DNA of 64,000 bases, from positions 1-64,000 of the forward strand of contig JBGAVW010000021.1 in NCBI GenBank assembly GCA_044227925.1, given 5' to 3'. The stretch comes from JADJLQ01 sp044227925. Lineage in GTDB: Bacteria; Bacteroidota; Bacteroidia; Chitinophagales; Saprospiraceae. Under the pieces are notes generated by a model. The model had not been told where the DNA came from and searched no databases. It saw nothing but the letters and a program-made list of their open reading frames with translations. This document shows positions 55,043-64,000 of this stretch, one piece after another; within the stretch, counting starts at the first letter, position 1; each line of letters opens with the position of its first letter. The position numbers and the translations under genes are program-made.

Positions 55043-55909
55043 TCATTCCCAATCATCCACCGGTTTTGAAGTAAGCTCTTTGAAAGCAGCCACCTTGCCT
55101 TCTGCATTAAATGTAAAATGATGCATAAAATCAGATGCTAATTCCTTGCCGCCACTTTTATTTTTCCACTGCACTTTAACGGCTGTAAAGACTTCATCTC
55201 CATCCGCTGCAAATCGAACGGGTTCGAATTTAGTTACTTCACAGAGTTCCATCAATTCTGCAAAGAAGGAAGGTACATCTTTGGAAGATTTAATTAGCCT
55301 GGGATTACGCAATACGGGATTATCGCGTATATCCCATTCTACATTAGCAGCACACATAGCAGCTATGCCTGGAGCATCAGCCTTACCAAATAATTGATAA
55401 AGTGCCATAACCTTTTGCGTATTTGGATTTGTAAAGGATGCATAACCAATCTGTACAAGCAATTCATTGGGATTGTTAACAGTATGAGAGGTAGCTTTTG
55501 CATTTGCATCTATAGTGACTGTTTCAATGTCATTGATTTTAATTTTTTTACCTGTAGGTGGCAACATGCCAAAGACTTTTCCGGTGTTGGTACCTGTAGT
55601 CATGGTTTCAAGAAAAATTTTATTTCCATTAATGGTTACCGAGTTGATTTTTATCTGCAGGTCTGGTGCCAATTCGAAGTAGGCTTTGTATGATTCTATA
55701 GCAGCATCAATCCCTTTCACAGGCAGCGGTCCGGCAGTATAATCGACAAAGTCCGTGGTACATAATGATTTGAATGTGGCAAAATCTCTTTTATTAAGGC
55801 TTTCGTAGGCTTGATAGAGATTTTTTTTGATCACTTCTGGGGATTGAGCATTTAGATAAACGCATAAAAAGGTGTATAACAAGGTATACAATAATTTAAT
55901 CGATTTCAT
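55043..55909 (-). CDS. Secreted protein with two NTF2/SnoaL-like domains
   Basis: The start is moved to 55909 because a signal peptide begins there (KLLYTLLYTFLCVYLNA). The about 288-residue product has two NTF2-like halves: first about 25-140 (YESLNKRDFATF, an aromatic-rich pocket and TTGTNTGKVFG), second about 160-280 (YQLFGKADAPGIAAM). The halves are related in fold. It may bind a small molecule, or be an ester cyclase. It precedes no obvious partner. Confidence 0.75.
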   Translation of the reverse strand: MKSIKLLYTLLYTFLCVYLNAQSPEVIKKNLYQAYESLNKRDFATFKSLCTTDFVDYTAGPLPVKGIDAAIESYKAYFELAPDLQIKINSVTINGNKIFLETMTTGTNTGKVFGMLPPTGKKIKINDIETVTIDANAKATSHTVNNPNELLVQIGYASFTNPNTQKVMALYQLFGKADAPGIAAMCAANVEWDIRDNPVLRNPRLIKSSKDVPSFFAELMELCEVTKFEPVRFAADGDEVFTAVKVQWKNKSGGKELASDFMHHFTFNAEGKVAAFKELTSKPVDDWE

Positions 55910-56186
55910 GATATAGATTTTTTTGTTTATATCATTAAATACGAGTCTTGACAAAATTTGGATTTATCTTAGCATTAAATTTTATTTACAGCTTTGCTTT
56001 TTGAAATTATTTACGCTTAATTTCCTATTATTCCTTCTTTACAAATCGCTCATTGCAAAGCGGACGCTTTGGTCAAAATAATAATGGTAGAGGAAAACCT
56101 AATGAACAATGGTGAATACATCGCTTTTTAGCCTTCGGTGTAATGAACAACTTACCATGCCTATATATCGTTTAGTGATTTTAGTA

Positions 56187-57527
56187 TTACCCTAAGCTAT
56201 ACTCTGCACTTGTACTTTCCTTTACCTCCTCCAAAGTCACTCCTGGCATCAAATCCAGTAAAGTGAGTTTGCCTTCAGGAAATCCAAACACCGCCTTATC
56301 AGTAATTACAAGATCCACCACATTAGTTGCTGTAAGTGGCAATGTGCATTGAGGTACAATTTTTGGAGATCCATCGGAATTAGTATGAGTCATCAGTATA
56401 ATCAGTTTTTTAGCACCTGCTGCCAGATCCATAGCACCACCCACACCTAATAATGGTTTACCAGGTACTGCCCAATTGGCAAGATTTGCATTTTCATCCA
56501 CTTCCAATCCGCCCATGATTGCTACATCTATATGTCCGCCGCGGATCATGGCAAAAGAGTCTGCCGAGTCAAAATATGAACTACCTTTTAACGCTGTAAC
56601 CGGAATCTTCCCGGCATTTACGGGATAGTCCATTGCACCACCACCGTCAGCAGGTGCAGGTCCTACTCCTAACATACCGTTCTCCGTATGTAAAATGATG
56701 CCGTGCTCTTCTGAGATTAAATCAGCTACTAATGTAGGTATACCAATACCAAGGTTCACCACATCTCCCTTTTTCAATTCAGCCAATGCACGCCGGGCCA
56801 TATGCATTCTGGTTTCATCCGTTTTTTTACCGGAAGATACAGAGATCGATATGCCAAGGTCTTCCGGCTGTAATGTTGCTTGCACAAGAAAATCTACATA
56901 ACAGGATGGAGTATGTATTTGTTCTGGTTCTAACTCACCTACCGGTACAATATGCTCCACTTCTGCTATGACCAGGTCAGCTGCGGTAGCCATTGCTTTG
57001 TTAAAATTTTGTTCCGTCATACGGTATTGTAAATTACCTGCCGTATCTGCTTTCCATGCACGGATAAATGCAACATTTCCACGTAGGGCTTTGACAAATA
57101 CATGATGTATACCATCTATATTTTTGGTTTCATGATGTTGGGCTATAATGGTCCCGGCTGATGTAGGAGTATAAAATCCTCCAATCCCTGCTCCACCTGC
57201 ACGTAATGCCTCAGCCAGTGAGCCCTGAGGGATAAGCTCGTATTCAATATGACCAGCTTGAGCAGCTTTGACTGCATCAGGATTAGATGTAAAAAATGAA
57301 CCGATCATTTTTTTGAGTTGACCGTTTTTAAGAAGTCTGCCACCGCCCAGATTTGGTTCGCCAGTATTATTACCGATAAATGTGATGTTTTTAGTACCCA
57401 GTTCTGCCAATGCATGCATGAGATGGATAGGGTTGCCTGTCATACCAAAACCACCTTGTAATAAAGTATCACCTTCTTTTACCATGGCTGCAGCGGTATG
57501 TAAATCTATAATAGGAACTTGTTTCAT
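56187..57527 (-). CDS. 3-oxoacid (3-oxoadipate) CoA-transferase, alpha and beta fused
   Basis: The 446-residue protein joins the A subunit (GGFGMTGNP near 25-33) to the B subunit (NLGIGIPT near 258-265 and catalytic Glu282 in ENGMLG) through a linker near 230-240. This corresponds to PcaI-PcaJ, or to ScoA-ScoB, in a single chain like the eukaryotic enzyme. It moves CoA from succinyl-CoA to 3-oxoadipate. It is divergent from the pca operon, with a 181-bp shared region, which supports a role in it. Confidence 0.88.
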   Translation of the reverse strand: MKQVPIIDLHTAAAMVKEGDTLLQGGFGMTGNPIHLMHALAELGTKNITFIGNNTGEPNLGGGRLLKNGQLKKMIGSFFTSNPDAVKAAQAGHIEYELIPQGSLAEALRAGGAGIGGFYTPTSAGTIIAQHHETKNIDGIHHVFVKALRGNVAFIRAWKADTAGNLQYRMTEQNFNKAMATAADLVIAEVEHIVPVGELEPEQIHTPSCYVDFLVQATLQPEDLGISISVSSGKKTDETRMHMARRALAELKKGDVVNLGIGIPTLVADLISEEHGIILHTENGMLGVGPAPADGGGAMDYPVNAGKIPVTALKGSSYFDSADSFAMIRGGHIDVAIMGGLEVDENANLANWAVPGKPLLGVGGAMDLAAGAKKLIILMTHTNSDGSPKIVPQCTLPLTATNVVDLVITDKAVFGFPEGKLTLLDLMPGVTLEEVKESTSAEYSLG

Positions 57528-57648
57528 TTAAATTATCAAACTAGGTTGAATGGGTAAATATAATATCCGGTTAAGAGAGATTTTTATTTTACTTCATTTT
57601 ATTTATAATCCCATTCAATTCATCCTAAACTGAAATAACAGGTTCTAT

Positions 57649-57679
57649 TTGGCGAGGAGGGTATTTAACAGTACTTTTA
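57649..57679 (+). promoter_or_regulatory. Promoter for the pca operon
   Basis: TTG at 57649-57651, 20 bases, then TACTTTTA at 57672-57679, one mismatch from TAnnTTTG. The first start codon is at 57709. Spacing fits a Bacteroidota promoter driving the ADH-transporter-pca run. Confidence 0.45.
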
Positions 57680-57708
57680 GCGCATTATTTTTTTTAATGT
57701 TGTAACCA

Positions 57709-58710
57709 TTGATGAAGGCCGCATATTTGACGCAACCGCATCGGATAGAGATGAAAGACATTCGTATGCCTATGCCTGGTATTGGTGAGGTACTGATCAG
57801 GTTAAATATGGTTGGAATTTGCGGTTCCGATGTCCATCTTTTTCTTGGTCATCGTGATATATCGTATCCCATTATTCCAGGGCACGAGGCCATTGGTTAT
57901 ATTGAGGTTCTGGGATCTGATGTCAGCCATCTTAAAATTGGAGACAGAGTAGTTATCGAGCCTAACATAGCATGTACAACTTGCAAATATTGTTTATCAG
58001 GTCGGGGGAATATATGTGTAAATAAAAGAGTCATCGGACTCAATCAGCCTGGATGTTTTAGTGAATTCGTTATTGTTCCTTCAAGCCATGCATGGAAATT
58101 ACCGGATAGTATCGATGATTTGAATGCTGTCACTATTGAGCCCATGGCCGTGGCCTTGCATGCTGTATCATTAGCGAAAGCAAAGCCAGGTGATACCATT
58201 GCGGTAATCGGACTGGGAGCCATAGGATTATTGGTTACCCACCTGGCGATAGCGTTGGGTTATAAAGTGATAGTAACTGAATTGAATAAGTCAAAAATTA
58301 AACTGGCCACTGACCTGGGTGCCACAGCGAGCCCCACGGGAGATAGTAGAAAATTAGCAATGAACTGGGATGAGAATAATGTTGCAGCTGTGTTTGAATG
58401 TGCCGGCTCTGAAAATACAGTGTCTTTGGCTACGGCTGCTGCACCGCGTGGATCGGAAATCATTTTGTTGGGCTTATCATCCGGTATGGCTACTTTCCAG
58501 CCACTTAAAATTGTAAGAGAGGGTATTTCTATTTTACCTTCCATTATCTACAATCATCCCGCTGATTATGTAAATACAATTGAATTAATTCATAATGGAA
58601 AGATTCATCCTTCGTTTATTATTTCAGATTCCATGTCTTTATCTACACTCCAGACGGGTCTGGAAAAAGCTGCTTTAGGTAATGATAGTAAAATAGTAAT
58701 TACCATCTGA
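57709..58710 (+). CDS. Zinc-dependent dehydrogenase of the sorbitol/threonine type
   Basis: The 333-residue medium-chain dehydrogenase has Cys38, His59, Glu60 as catalytic zinc ligands (GICGSD, PGHE) and Cys89, Cys92, Cys95, Cys103 as the structural site, with a GLGAIG Rossmann motif. It begins the operon that encodes the protocatechuate enzymes and is 10 bp from the transporter gene. It may oxidise a hydroaromatic acid or aromatic alcohol before ring cleavage; the substrate is inferred. Confidence 0.88.
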   Translation: MMKAAYLTQPHRIEMKDIRMPMPGIGEVLIRLNMVGICGSDVHLFLGHRDISYPIIPGHEAIGYIEVLGSDVSHLKIGDRVVIEPNIACTTCKYCLSGRGNICVNKRVIGLNQPGCFSEFVIVPSSHAWKLPDSIDDLNAVTIEPMAVALHAVSLAKAKPGDTIAVIGLGAIGLLVTHLAIALGYKVIVTELNKSKIKLATDLGATASPTGDSRKLAMNWDENNVAAVFECAGSENTVSLATAAAPRGSEIILLGLSSGMATFQPLKIVREGISILPSIIYNHPADYVNTIELIHNGKIHPSFIISDSMSLSTLQTGLEKAALGNDSKIVITI

Positions 58711-58720
58711 CCTGGTATAT

Positions 58721-60028
58721 ATGACAGTAGAAGAAAAATTAAAAATTAAAATTGAACAGGCTCCTATGTCTTTCTATCAATGGGGTGTAGTGGCACTTTG
58801 TTTTTTACTAAATATGAATGATGGCATGGATGTATTATTAGTTTCCTTTACTGCTTCCGATATAGTCAACGAATTTGGGTTGACCAAGAGCAAACTAGGA
58901 TTTATATTTAGTTCAGGGTTGGTGGGTATGACTTTAGGCTGTTTTAGCATAGCTCCGCTGGGAGATAAGCTGGGCAGAAGAAAAATATTTTTGTTTTCAT
59001 TGAGTTGTATTACTATTGGTATGTTCGGAATGCATTCTGCACCGGCTTATTGGATATTATTGGTAAGCAGGTTTGTCACCGGACTGGGTATTGGAGGTAT
59101 ATTACCTACAATGGCTACCATCGTTTCAGAATATTCAAATAATAGAACCAGGGATTTTAATGTCGGATTGATACAGGGTGGTTGGCCACTGGGAGCTATT
59201 CTAACAGGCATTTTTTGCACCTGGGCCATTCCGGAATTTGGTTGGAGATTTACCTACCTCATTATGGGCTTTGCAGCTTTAGTATTGTTGCTGGTAACCT
59301 GGGCAGTAATGCCAGAGTCTGTTCCCTTTCTCAGTAGAGTTCAACCCGAGAACGCATTGATAACAATTAATGGACAACTCGCAAAAATGAAATTAGGGAC
59401 TATAGATGCACTGCCTTATAAACAAATAGTACAGGATGCATTTCAAGGGAAAGAAGTGCTCACACCTGAATATAGAAAATCTACTATCCGACTTTGGGTT
59501 GGGATTTTTTTTGGTTTTCTTACCTTATATACTCTCATGAGTTGGGTGCCTACGATTGCTAAGGATGCCGGTATGCCTTTTGAGTTAGCCACCTATGTCG
59601 GGATGGCTTTAAATTTGGGTGCATTTGTCGGAGTAGTAATCATGGGTTGGTTTGTCACTAAAGTTGGATCCCGGTTGACATTGCTGACTTTTATGGTGAT
59701 TGCATTTATTCTTATGATTTTTTATTCTCGAATTACTATGACAAGTTATTTGATGATGGGGCTAATTTTTTTACTTGGTTTTTTTGTACAGGGAGGTTTT
59801 AATGCGTATTTCCCTACCGCTACCCGTATATATCCTTCACACATTAGATCTACAGGAATAGGATTGGCCTTTGGTATTGGTCGGGTGGGAGCTATTATTG
59901 GTCCTTTTCTTTTTGGATATTTGGCAGACCGGGAGGTGGATATTAAAAATTTATTTATAGTATTTTCATTACCATTACTTATTTCTGGTGTAATGGCATA
60001 CACTATTCCTTCAAAAAATGTTAGGTAA
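58721..60028 (+). CDS. MFS transporter, AAHS family
   Basis: The 435-residue protein has 12 predicted helices, with DGMDVLLVSFTASDI in helix 1 and GDKLGRRK in the 2-3 loop. It is similar to the carrier at 30594. Placement among the pca genes suggests transport of protocatechuate, 4-hydroxybenzoate or quinate. Spacing to the dehydrogenase gene is 10 bp. Confidence 0.9.
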   Translation: MTVEEKLKIKIEQAPMSFYQWGVVALCFLLNMNDGMDVLLVSFTASDIVNEFGLTKSKLGFIFSSGLVGMTLGCFSIAPLGDKLGRRKIFLFSLSCITIGMFGMHSAPAYWILLVSRFVTGLGIGGILPTMATIVSEYSNNRTRDFNVGLIQGGWPLGAILTGIFCTWAIPEFGWRFTYLIMGFAALVLLLVTWAVMPESVPFLSRVQPENALITINGQLAKMKLGTIDALPYKQIVQDAFQGKEVLTPEYRKSTIRLWVGIFFGFLTLYTLMSWVPTIAKDAGMPFELATYVGMALNLGAFVGVVIMGWFVTKVGSRLTLLTFMVIAFILMIFYSRITMTSYLMMGLIFLLGFFVQGGFNAYFPTATRIYPSHIRSTGIGLAFGIGRVGAIIGPFLFGYLADREVDIKNLFIVFSLPLLISGVMAYTIPSKNVR

Positions 60029-60074
60029 AAATGAAAATCAATCATTAATAATCGATTTTAATTTTAAATAAAAA

Positions 60075-61295
60075 ATGTACATGAAGAGTGCTTACATTAT
60101 AGATGGATTACGAACTCCCATTGGAAGTTTTAAAGGTTCTTTGTCTGCAGTCAGGCCAGATGATTTGGCAGCTTTGGTAATAAAGGAATTAATACAACGT
60201 AATACTTGGTTACCAGCCGAAAATATTGATGATGTTATATTGGGATGTGCCAATCAAGCCGGAGAGGACAATCGTAATGTGGCGCGTATGGCTTTATTAT
60301 TAGCTGGCATTCCATACACGGTTCCCGGCGAAACCGTAAACAGGCTATGTGCATCCGGAATGTCAGCAGTTGTACAAGCCGGTCGTGCAATTAAAGCAGG
60401 GGATGGTGAAATATACTTAGCGGGTGGAGTAGAAAACATGACTCGTGGCCCCTGGGTGATAGGTAAATCCAGTTCAGCGTATGGCCAGGATCAGCAAATG
60501 TATGACAGTAGTTTTGGTTGGAGATTTGTCAATCCTGCTTTGCATTCGCTTTATGGTACAGATGCGATGGGAGTCACAGCGGAGAATTTAGCTGATTTAT
60601 ACAACATCAATAGATTAGATCAGGATGCCTATGCTTTTCATTCACAAATGAAAGCGTCTAAAGCACAGTCCATAGGCATTTTTAATGAAGAAATAGTTCC
60701 TGTAATTATTCCTGTAAAAAAAGCCGATCCGGTTGTAATAAGTAAAGATGAATTTATTAAACCCGGCACCACTCCCGAAATACTCGCTAAACTTTCGCCG
60801 GCATTTAAAAAAGAAGGGGGAACGGTTACTGCAGGCAATGCTTCGGGTCTTAATGATGGTGCAGCAGCTTTGCTGATGGTCTCGGATCAGGTGGTAAAAC
60901 AATTTTCACTTAATCCATTGGCAAAGATTATTTCATCAGCAGTAGTGGGTGTGGAGCCACGCCTTATGGGAATCGGCCCGGTAAATGCAAGTAAGAAAGC
61001 ATTGGCTAATGCGAACCTTTCTTTGGACCAAATGGATATAATTGAAATCAATGAAGCTTTCGCTGCCCAGGTTTTGGCCTGCACAAGAAACTTAGGATTA
61101 TCAGATGATGATCACAGGATAAATCCTTTTGGTGGAGCTATTGCTCTTGGTCATCCACTTGGCATGTCGGGTGCCCGAATCATACTGTCTGCTGCAAAAG
61201 AACTGAAAAGGACTGAAAAGAGATATGCTTTAGTGACAATGTGTATTGGAGTAGGGCAGGGTTATGCAGTAATATTGGAAGCAGTACATAATTAG
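60075..61295 (+). CDS. pcaF: 3-oxoadipyl-CoA thiolase
   Basis: The 406-residue thiolase has Cys92 (NRLCASG), His360 (GHPLG) and Cys390 (MCIGVGQG), the three catalytic residues, plus NEAFA near 325. It cleaves 3-oxoadipyl-CoA to succinyl-CoA and acetyl-CoA. A second ATG at 60081 is possible. The gene name follows from position before pcaH; a general thiolase could act similarly. Confidence 0.9.
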   Translation: MYMKSAYIIDGLRTPIGSFKGSLSAVRPDDLAALVIKELIQRNTWLPAENIDDVILGCANQAGEDNRNVARMALLLAGIPYTVPGETVNRLCASGMSAVVQAGRAIKAGDGEIYLAGGVENMTRGPWVIGKSSSAYGQDQQMYDSSFGWRFVNPALHSLYGTDAMGVTAENLADLYNINRLDQDAYAFHSQMKASKAQSIGIFNEEIVPVIIPVKKADPVVISKDEFIKPGTTPEILAKLSPAFKKEGGTVTAGNASGLNDGAAALLMVSDQVVKQFSLNPLAKIISSAVVGVEPRLMGIGPVNASKKALANANLSLDQMDIIEINEAFAAQVLACTRNLGLSDDDHRINPFGGAIALGHPLGMSGARIILSAAKELKRTEKRYALVTMCIGVGQGYAVILEAVHN

Positions 61296-61328
61296 CCTCA
61301 AAGAATATACTATCTTAGCAAACTCTTT

Positions 61329-62033
61329 ATGCAAAAGAATTTATTCAATAGTTTCGATCCTGAGGTGCAACCCTCTACCCTGGCACCAGCTTATAAGTCT
61401 ACTGTACTGAGGGCACCTCTAAAACCGTTGATTCCAATTAAAAAATACATAAAAGATCTTTCGGTACCGGTGTACGGAGATTTTAAACTAGGTAATTTGG
61501 ATCATGATCTTACCAAAAATTCTATTGTCAATGGCCAACCTATAGGCGAGAGGATTATTGTTCACGGTAAAGTATTGAATGAAAATGGACAACCAATCCC
61601 TCACACACTGATCGAAATCTGGCAGGCCAATGCATGTGGAAGGTATGTGCATAAAGTAGATCAGCACGATGCGCCTTTAGACCCCAATTTTCTTGGAGCG
61701 GGGCGATGCATGACGGATGCTACAGGACATTATCAATTTTACTCCATCAAACCGGGTGCATATCCTTGGGGTAATCATTATAATGCCTGGCGTCCCAATC
61801 ACATACATTTTTCATTATTTGGTACACATTTGGCGCAACGACTGGTTACCCAGATGTATTTTCCTGGCGATCCTTTATTACAATTTGATCCCATATTTTT
61901 AAGTCTGCCGCCCAAAGGAAGGAATTTGTTGATTTCAACTTTTGACATGGATCGGACAGAAGAAAACTTTGCCCTGGCCTACAGGTTTGATTTTGTATTG
62001 AGAGGATATAATGCAACACCATTCGAAAAATAA
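61329..62033 (+). CDS. pcaH: Protocatechuate 3,4-dioxygenase beta subunit
   Basis: The 234-residue protein has all four iron ligands of the family: Tyr106 (CGRY), Tyr145 (YPW), His158 and His160 (NHIH). It carries the non-haem iron and cleaves protocatechuate between the two hydroxyls to 3-carboxymuconate. The alpha gene starts 2 bp later, so both subunits are made together. Confidence 0.95.
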   Translation: MQKNLFNSFDPEVQPSTLAPAYKSTVLRAPLKPLIPIKKYIKDLSVPVYGDFKLGNLDHDLTKNSIVNGQPIGERIIVHGKVLNENGQPIPHTLIEIWQANACGRYVHKVDQHDAPLDPNFLGAGRCMTDATGHYQFYSIKPGAYPWGNHYNAWRPNHIHFSLFGTHLAQRLVTQMYFPGDPLLQFDPIFLSLPPKGRNLLISTFDMDRTEENFALAYRFDFVLRGYNATPFEK

Positions 62034-62035
62034 TT

Positions 62036-62584
62036 ATGGCTGAAAAGGATATTCTATCTAATTTAAGTTTACAAACACCATCTCAAACCGTAGGTCCTTA
62101 TTTTGCTTATGGATTGACTCCTGAACAATATCTGTATGATTTTAAAAGTCTGCGGTCAAACGAATTGATCTCACCTTTGGATGCAAACGCCATTACGCTT
62201 TCTGGCAATGTATTTGATGGCCAAAATCAAATAATACCCGATGCTATGATAGAATTGTGGCAACAGGTTTCCAGGGGCCAATATTGGGGGAGATTTGGTA
62301 CCGGTACTTTAGATAAAAACAAATTTTTATTCCATATACATACACCGGAAATAATTGAAAACCAGGCTCCATATTTATCGGTCATCATATTTATGAGGGG
62401 TCAACTTATTCATTCATACACCCGTATTTATTTTGAAGATTTTTCAGATTGGAATGAAAAAGATGAAGTCTTTCAATCAGCAGGCGAAAGAAAGTCAACA
62501 TTGATTGCCCGAAAAACCTCCAAAGGGTATGAGTTCAATATTTACATGCAAGGGGAAAATGAAACTGTGTTTTTTGATGTATAA
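62036..62584 (+). CDS. pcaG: Protocatechuate 3,4-dioxygenase alpha subunit
   Basis: The 182-residue protein has the start TPSQTVGPYF near 14-23 and the same beta sandwich as PcaH without the iron ligands. An Arg in the IYTRIYF segment could line the active site. It pairs with PcaH. The next gene begins within 20 bp. Confidence 0.92.
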   Translation: MAEKDILSNLSLQTPSQTVGPYFAYGLTPEQYLYDFKSLRSNELISPLDANAITLSGNVFDGQNQIIPDAMIELWQQVSRGQYWGRFGTGTLDKNKFLFHIHTPEIIENQAPYLSVIIFMRGQLIHSYTRIYFEDFSDWNEKDEVFQSAGERKSTLIARKTSKGYEFNIYMQGENETVFFDV

Positions 62585-62601
62585 TTTTTAGATTGCAGCT
62601 C

Positions 62602-63936
62602 ATGTCTTTATATAGTTCTACATTTTATACTTCTGATCTGGAATCTTTGTTTAGTGATAAACGATATATTGAGTTTATGCTAAAAGCAGAATCGGCATTG
62701 ATGGAGGCTCAGGCGTTGCATGGTCTTGTGCCGGCATCAGCCGTGCATGTAATCAAAGCAGTCTGTGATCGCATTGAGAATATTGATGTTGAAAAAATAA
62801 AAAGGGAAATTGAATTAAGTGGAAATCCAGCGCAACCACTTGTTAAGCAAATTATTTCTCTAATAAAACCTATTGATCCGGAAGCCGCCAAATATGTACA
62901 CCTGGGAGCTACCAGCCAGGATATAGTAGACACTGCTACTATTTTATTAATCAAAGAGTATATAAATTGGTTTCAAACTCAATTAGGTACATTGTTGACA
63001 TCACTAATTGAAATAACGTTAAAACATAGAAATACCATTATGATGGGCCGTACACTATTGCAACAGGCCCGTCCCATCACTTTTGGATTGAAGACAGCTT
63101 ATTGGCTTGATGGCTTAGCACCATTGTATGAAAAACTTACCCTGATTAAATCTTCTGTATTAAAAGCGCAGTTAGGTGGAGCTGTTGGAACTGCAAATTC
63201 TTTTATTCCATTAAATGTTAGAAAATCCTTTAGTGAAATACTGGGTCTACACTATTCTGTACCATGGCATACCAATAGATTAAATTTGTTGGAATGGGTT
63301 AGTTTTCTGGGCATGATCAATGTACAGGCAGGTAAAATAGCTAAAGATGTTTCTTTACTCATGCAAACTGAAATTGCAGAATTATATGAAAGGTATGAAC
63401 AAGGAAAAGGGGGATCAAGTACTATGCCTCATAAACGAAATCCGGTAAGCTCGTTATTGATTATGGCCAATACTTCGCGTAGTCCTCACCTGGTGGCATC
63501 CTTGTTTTCGGTGATGTCACCGGAACATGAACGTTCAGCCGGTCACTGGCATGCAGAATGGGAGCCCCTGGCAGATTTAATGAAGTTAACCGCGGGATCA
63601 ATTTTTAACACCATTGCTCTTTTGGATAAACTGGAAATAGATAAATCCAGAATGGAAGAAAACATTGAGCTTTCACTTGGATTGATTTATTCTGAAGAAA
63701 TTGCTTTTGCACTTACGCCCACCTTAGGCAAAGAGCAAGCGAATGAACTTTTAAAATCAGCATGCCAAAAAGGGGTGGAAAAGAAAAAGCATTTGAGAAT
63801 GATTTTGGAAGCAGAATATACCGAACAAATCAAAGGACTAGCCTTAAATGATTTGTTTAATCCTTTTCACTCACTAGGGTATTATTCTGAAATCATGGAT
63901 GAAATATTGCTTCGTGCTGAAAAATTAATTAATTAG
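62602..63936 (+). CDS. pcaB: 3-carboxy-cis,cis-muconate cycloisomerase
   Basis: I start at the ATG at 62602; the longer reading begins with TTG at 62593. The about 444-residue protein belongs to the fumarase/aspartase family with the signature GSSTMPHKRNP near residues 272-282 and HLGATSQD near 100-107. It lactonises 3-carboxymuconate to 4-carboxymuconolactone. Its position straight after pcaG supports the name. Confidence 0.92.
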   Translation: MSLYSSTFYTSDLESLFSDKRYIEFMLKAESALMEAQALHGLVPASAVHVIKAVCDRIENIDVEKIKREIELSGNPAQPLVKQIISLIKPIDPEAAKYVHLGATSQDIVDTATILLIKEYINWFQTQLGTLLTSLIEITLKHRNTIMMGRTLLQQARPITFGLKTAYWLDGLAPLYEKLTLIKSSVLKAQLGGAVGTANSFIPLNVRKSFSEILGLHYSVPWHTNRLNLLEWVSFLGMINVQAGKIAKDVSLLMQTEIAELYERYEQGKGGSSTMPHKRNPVSSLLIMANTSRSPHLVASLFSVMSPEHERSAGHWHAEWEPLADLMKLTAGSIFNTIALLDKLEIDKSRMEENIELSLGLIYSEEIAFALTPTLGKEQANELLKSACQKGVEKKKHLRMILEAEYTEQIKGLALNDLFNPFHSLGYYSEIMDEILLRAEKLIN

Positions 63937-63953
63937 CTTATACCATTTTCACT

Positions 63954-64000
63954 ATGTACATAAACTTCAAAATATCAGGAACACCCAACAGTCCAGTGTT
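63954..64000 (+). CDS. pcaD: Start of a likely 3-oxoadipate enol-lactonase gene (cut by window end)
   Basis: Only the first 15 codons are present. They read MYINFKISGTPNSPV, which resembles the beginning of PcaD alpha/beta hydrolases, and the gene begins 17 bp after pcaB, as in many pca operons. The rest lies outside the window, so the identity is inferred. Confidence 0.6.
   Translation, partial: MYINFKISGTPNSPV

Noticed and set aside
1..64000. CRISPR arrays, rRNA genes or complete insertion sequences
   Set aside because: I looked for regularly spaced repeats, rRNA-like sequence and transposase motifs and saw none that hold up.

Overview
The window looks like a Bacteroidota chromosome, probably near Saprospirales. 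The evidence is low-GC DNA, exported proteins with short lipoprotein signals, a type IX secretion C-terminal tail on the cellulase, a LytS/LytTR sensor pair, and promoters of the TTG-N(17-23)-TAnnTTTG type. No rRNA, CRISPR array or intact transposase was seen.

Layout. 1-12.5 kb: a zinc alcohol dehydrogenase, a GH5 cellulase, a Gfo/Idh/MocA oxidoreductase, an unknown lipoprotein, an esterase, a saccharopine-dehydrogenase-like enzyme, a cytochrome c/PQQ dehydrogenase and QueG. 12.6-15.3 kb: small exported proteins, one with a four-fold internal repeat, and an aldo/keto reductase. 15.5-20 kb: a tight housekeeping run nusB-guaA-(binding-protein-like lipoprotein)-trmH. 20-27.5 kb: acetoacetyl-CoA synthetase, a PNPOx-fold protein, an exported PLP aminotransferase, an unusual tRNA-like RNA, RhaT, a GH113-like hydrolase and a lipoprotein. 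27.6-37.2 kb: GMC oxidoreductase, hydroxyacyl-CoA dehydrogenase, an AAHS transporter, a MetE-like methyltransferase, and a CitMHS transporter with a split AtuA. 37.2-44 kb: acyltransferase, FG-GAP protein, DUF1593 protein, esterases, an SDR and a DUF3237 protein. 45-54.3 kb: a hydroxycinnamate side-chain pathway (enoyl-CoA hydratase, feruloyl-CoA synthase, SDR, amidohydrolase, acyl-CoA dehydrogenase) with a LytS/LytTR pair and a putative beta-propeller protein inside it. 55-64 kb: an NTF2-fold protein and the protocatechuate branch of the beta-ketoadipate pathway: a fused CoA-transferase on the minus strand, then alcohol dehydrogenase, AAHS transporter, pcaF, pcaH, pcaG, pcaB and the first bases of a likely pcaD.

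How it fits together. Secreted hydrolases and esterases could release sugars and hydroxycinnamates from plant polymers. AAHS carriers could import the aromatics. The 45-54 kb genes could shorten the side chain as CoA thioesters to a benzoate, in the manner of the actinobacterial phd/cou pathways. The pca genes then take protocatechuate to succinyl-CoA and acetyl-CoA. Genes for vanillate demethylation, 4-hydroxybenzoate hydroxylation and pcaC are not in the window.

The most unusual object is the RNA at 24122-24295. It has a complete Leu-like class II tRNA fold, a GUC (Asp) anticodon, and a 92-nt insert in the variable arm that folds as a near-perfect three-way junction. It has its own promoter-like and terminator sequences.
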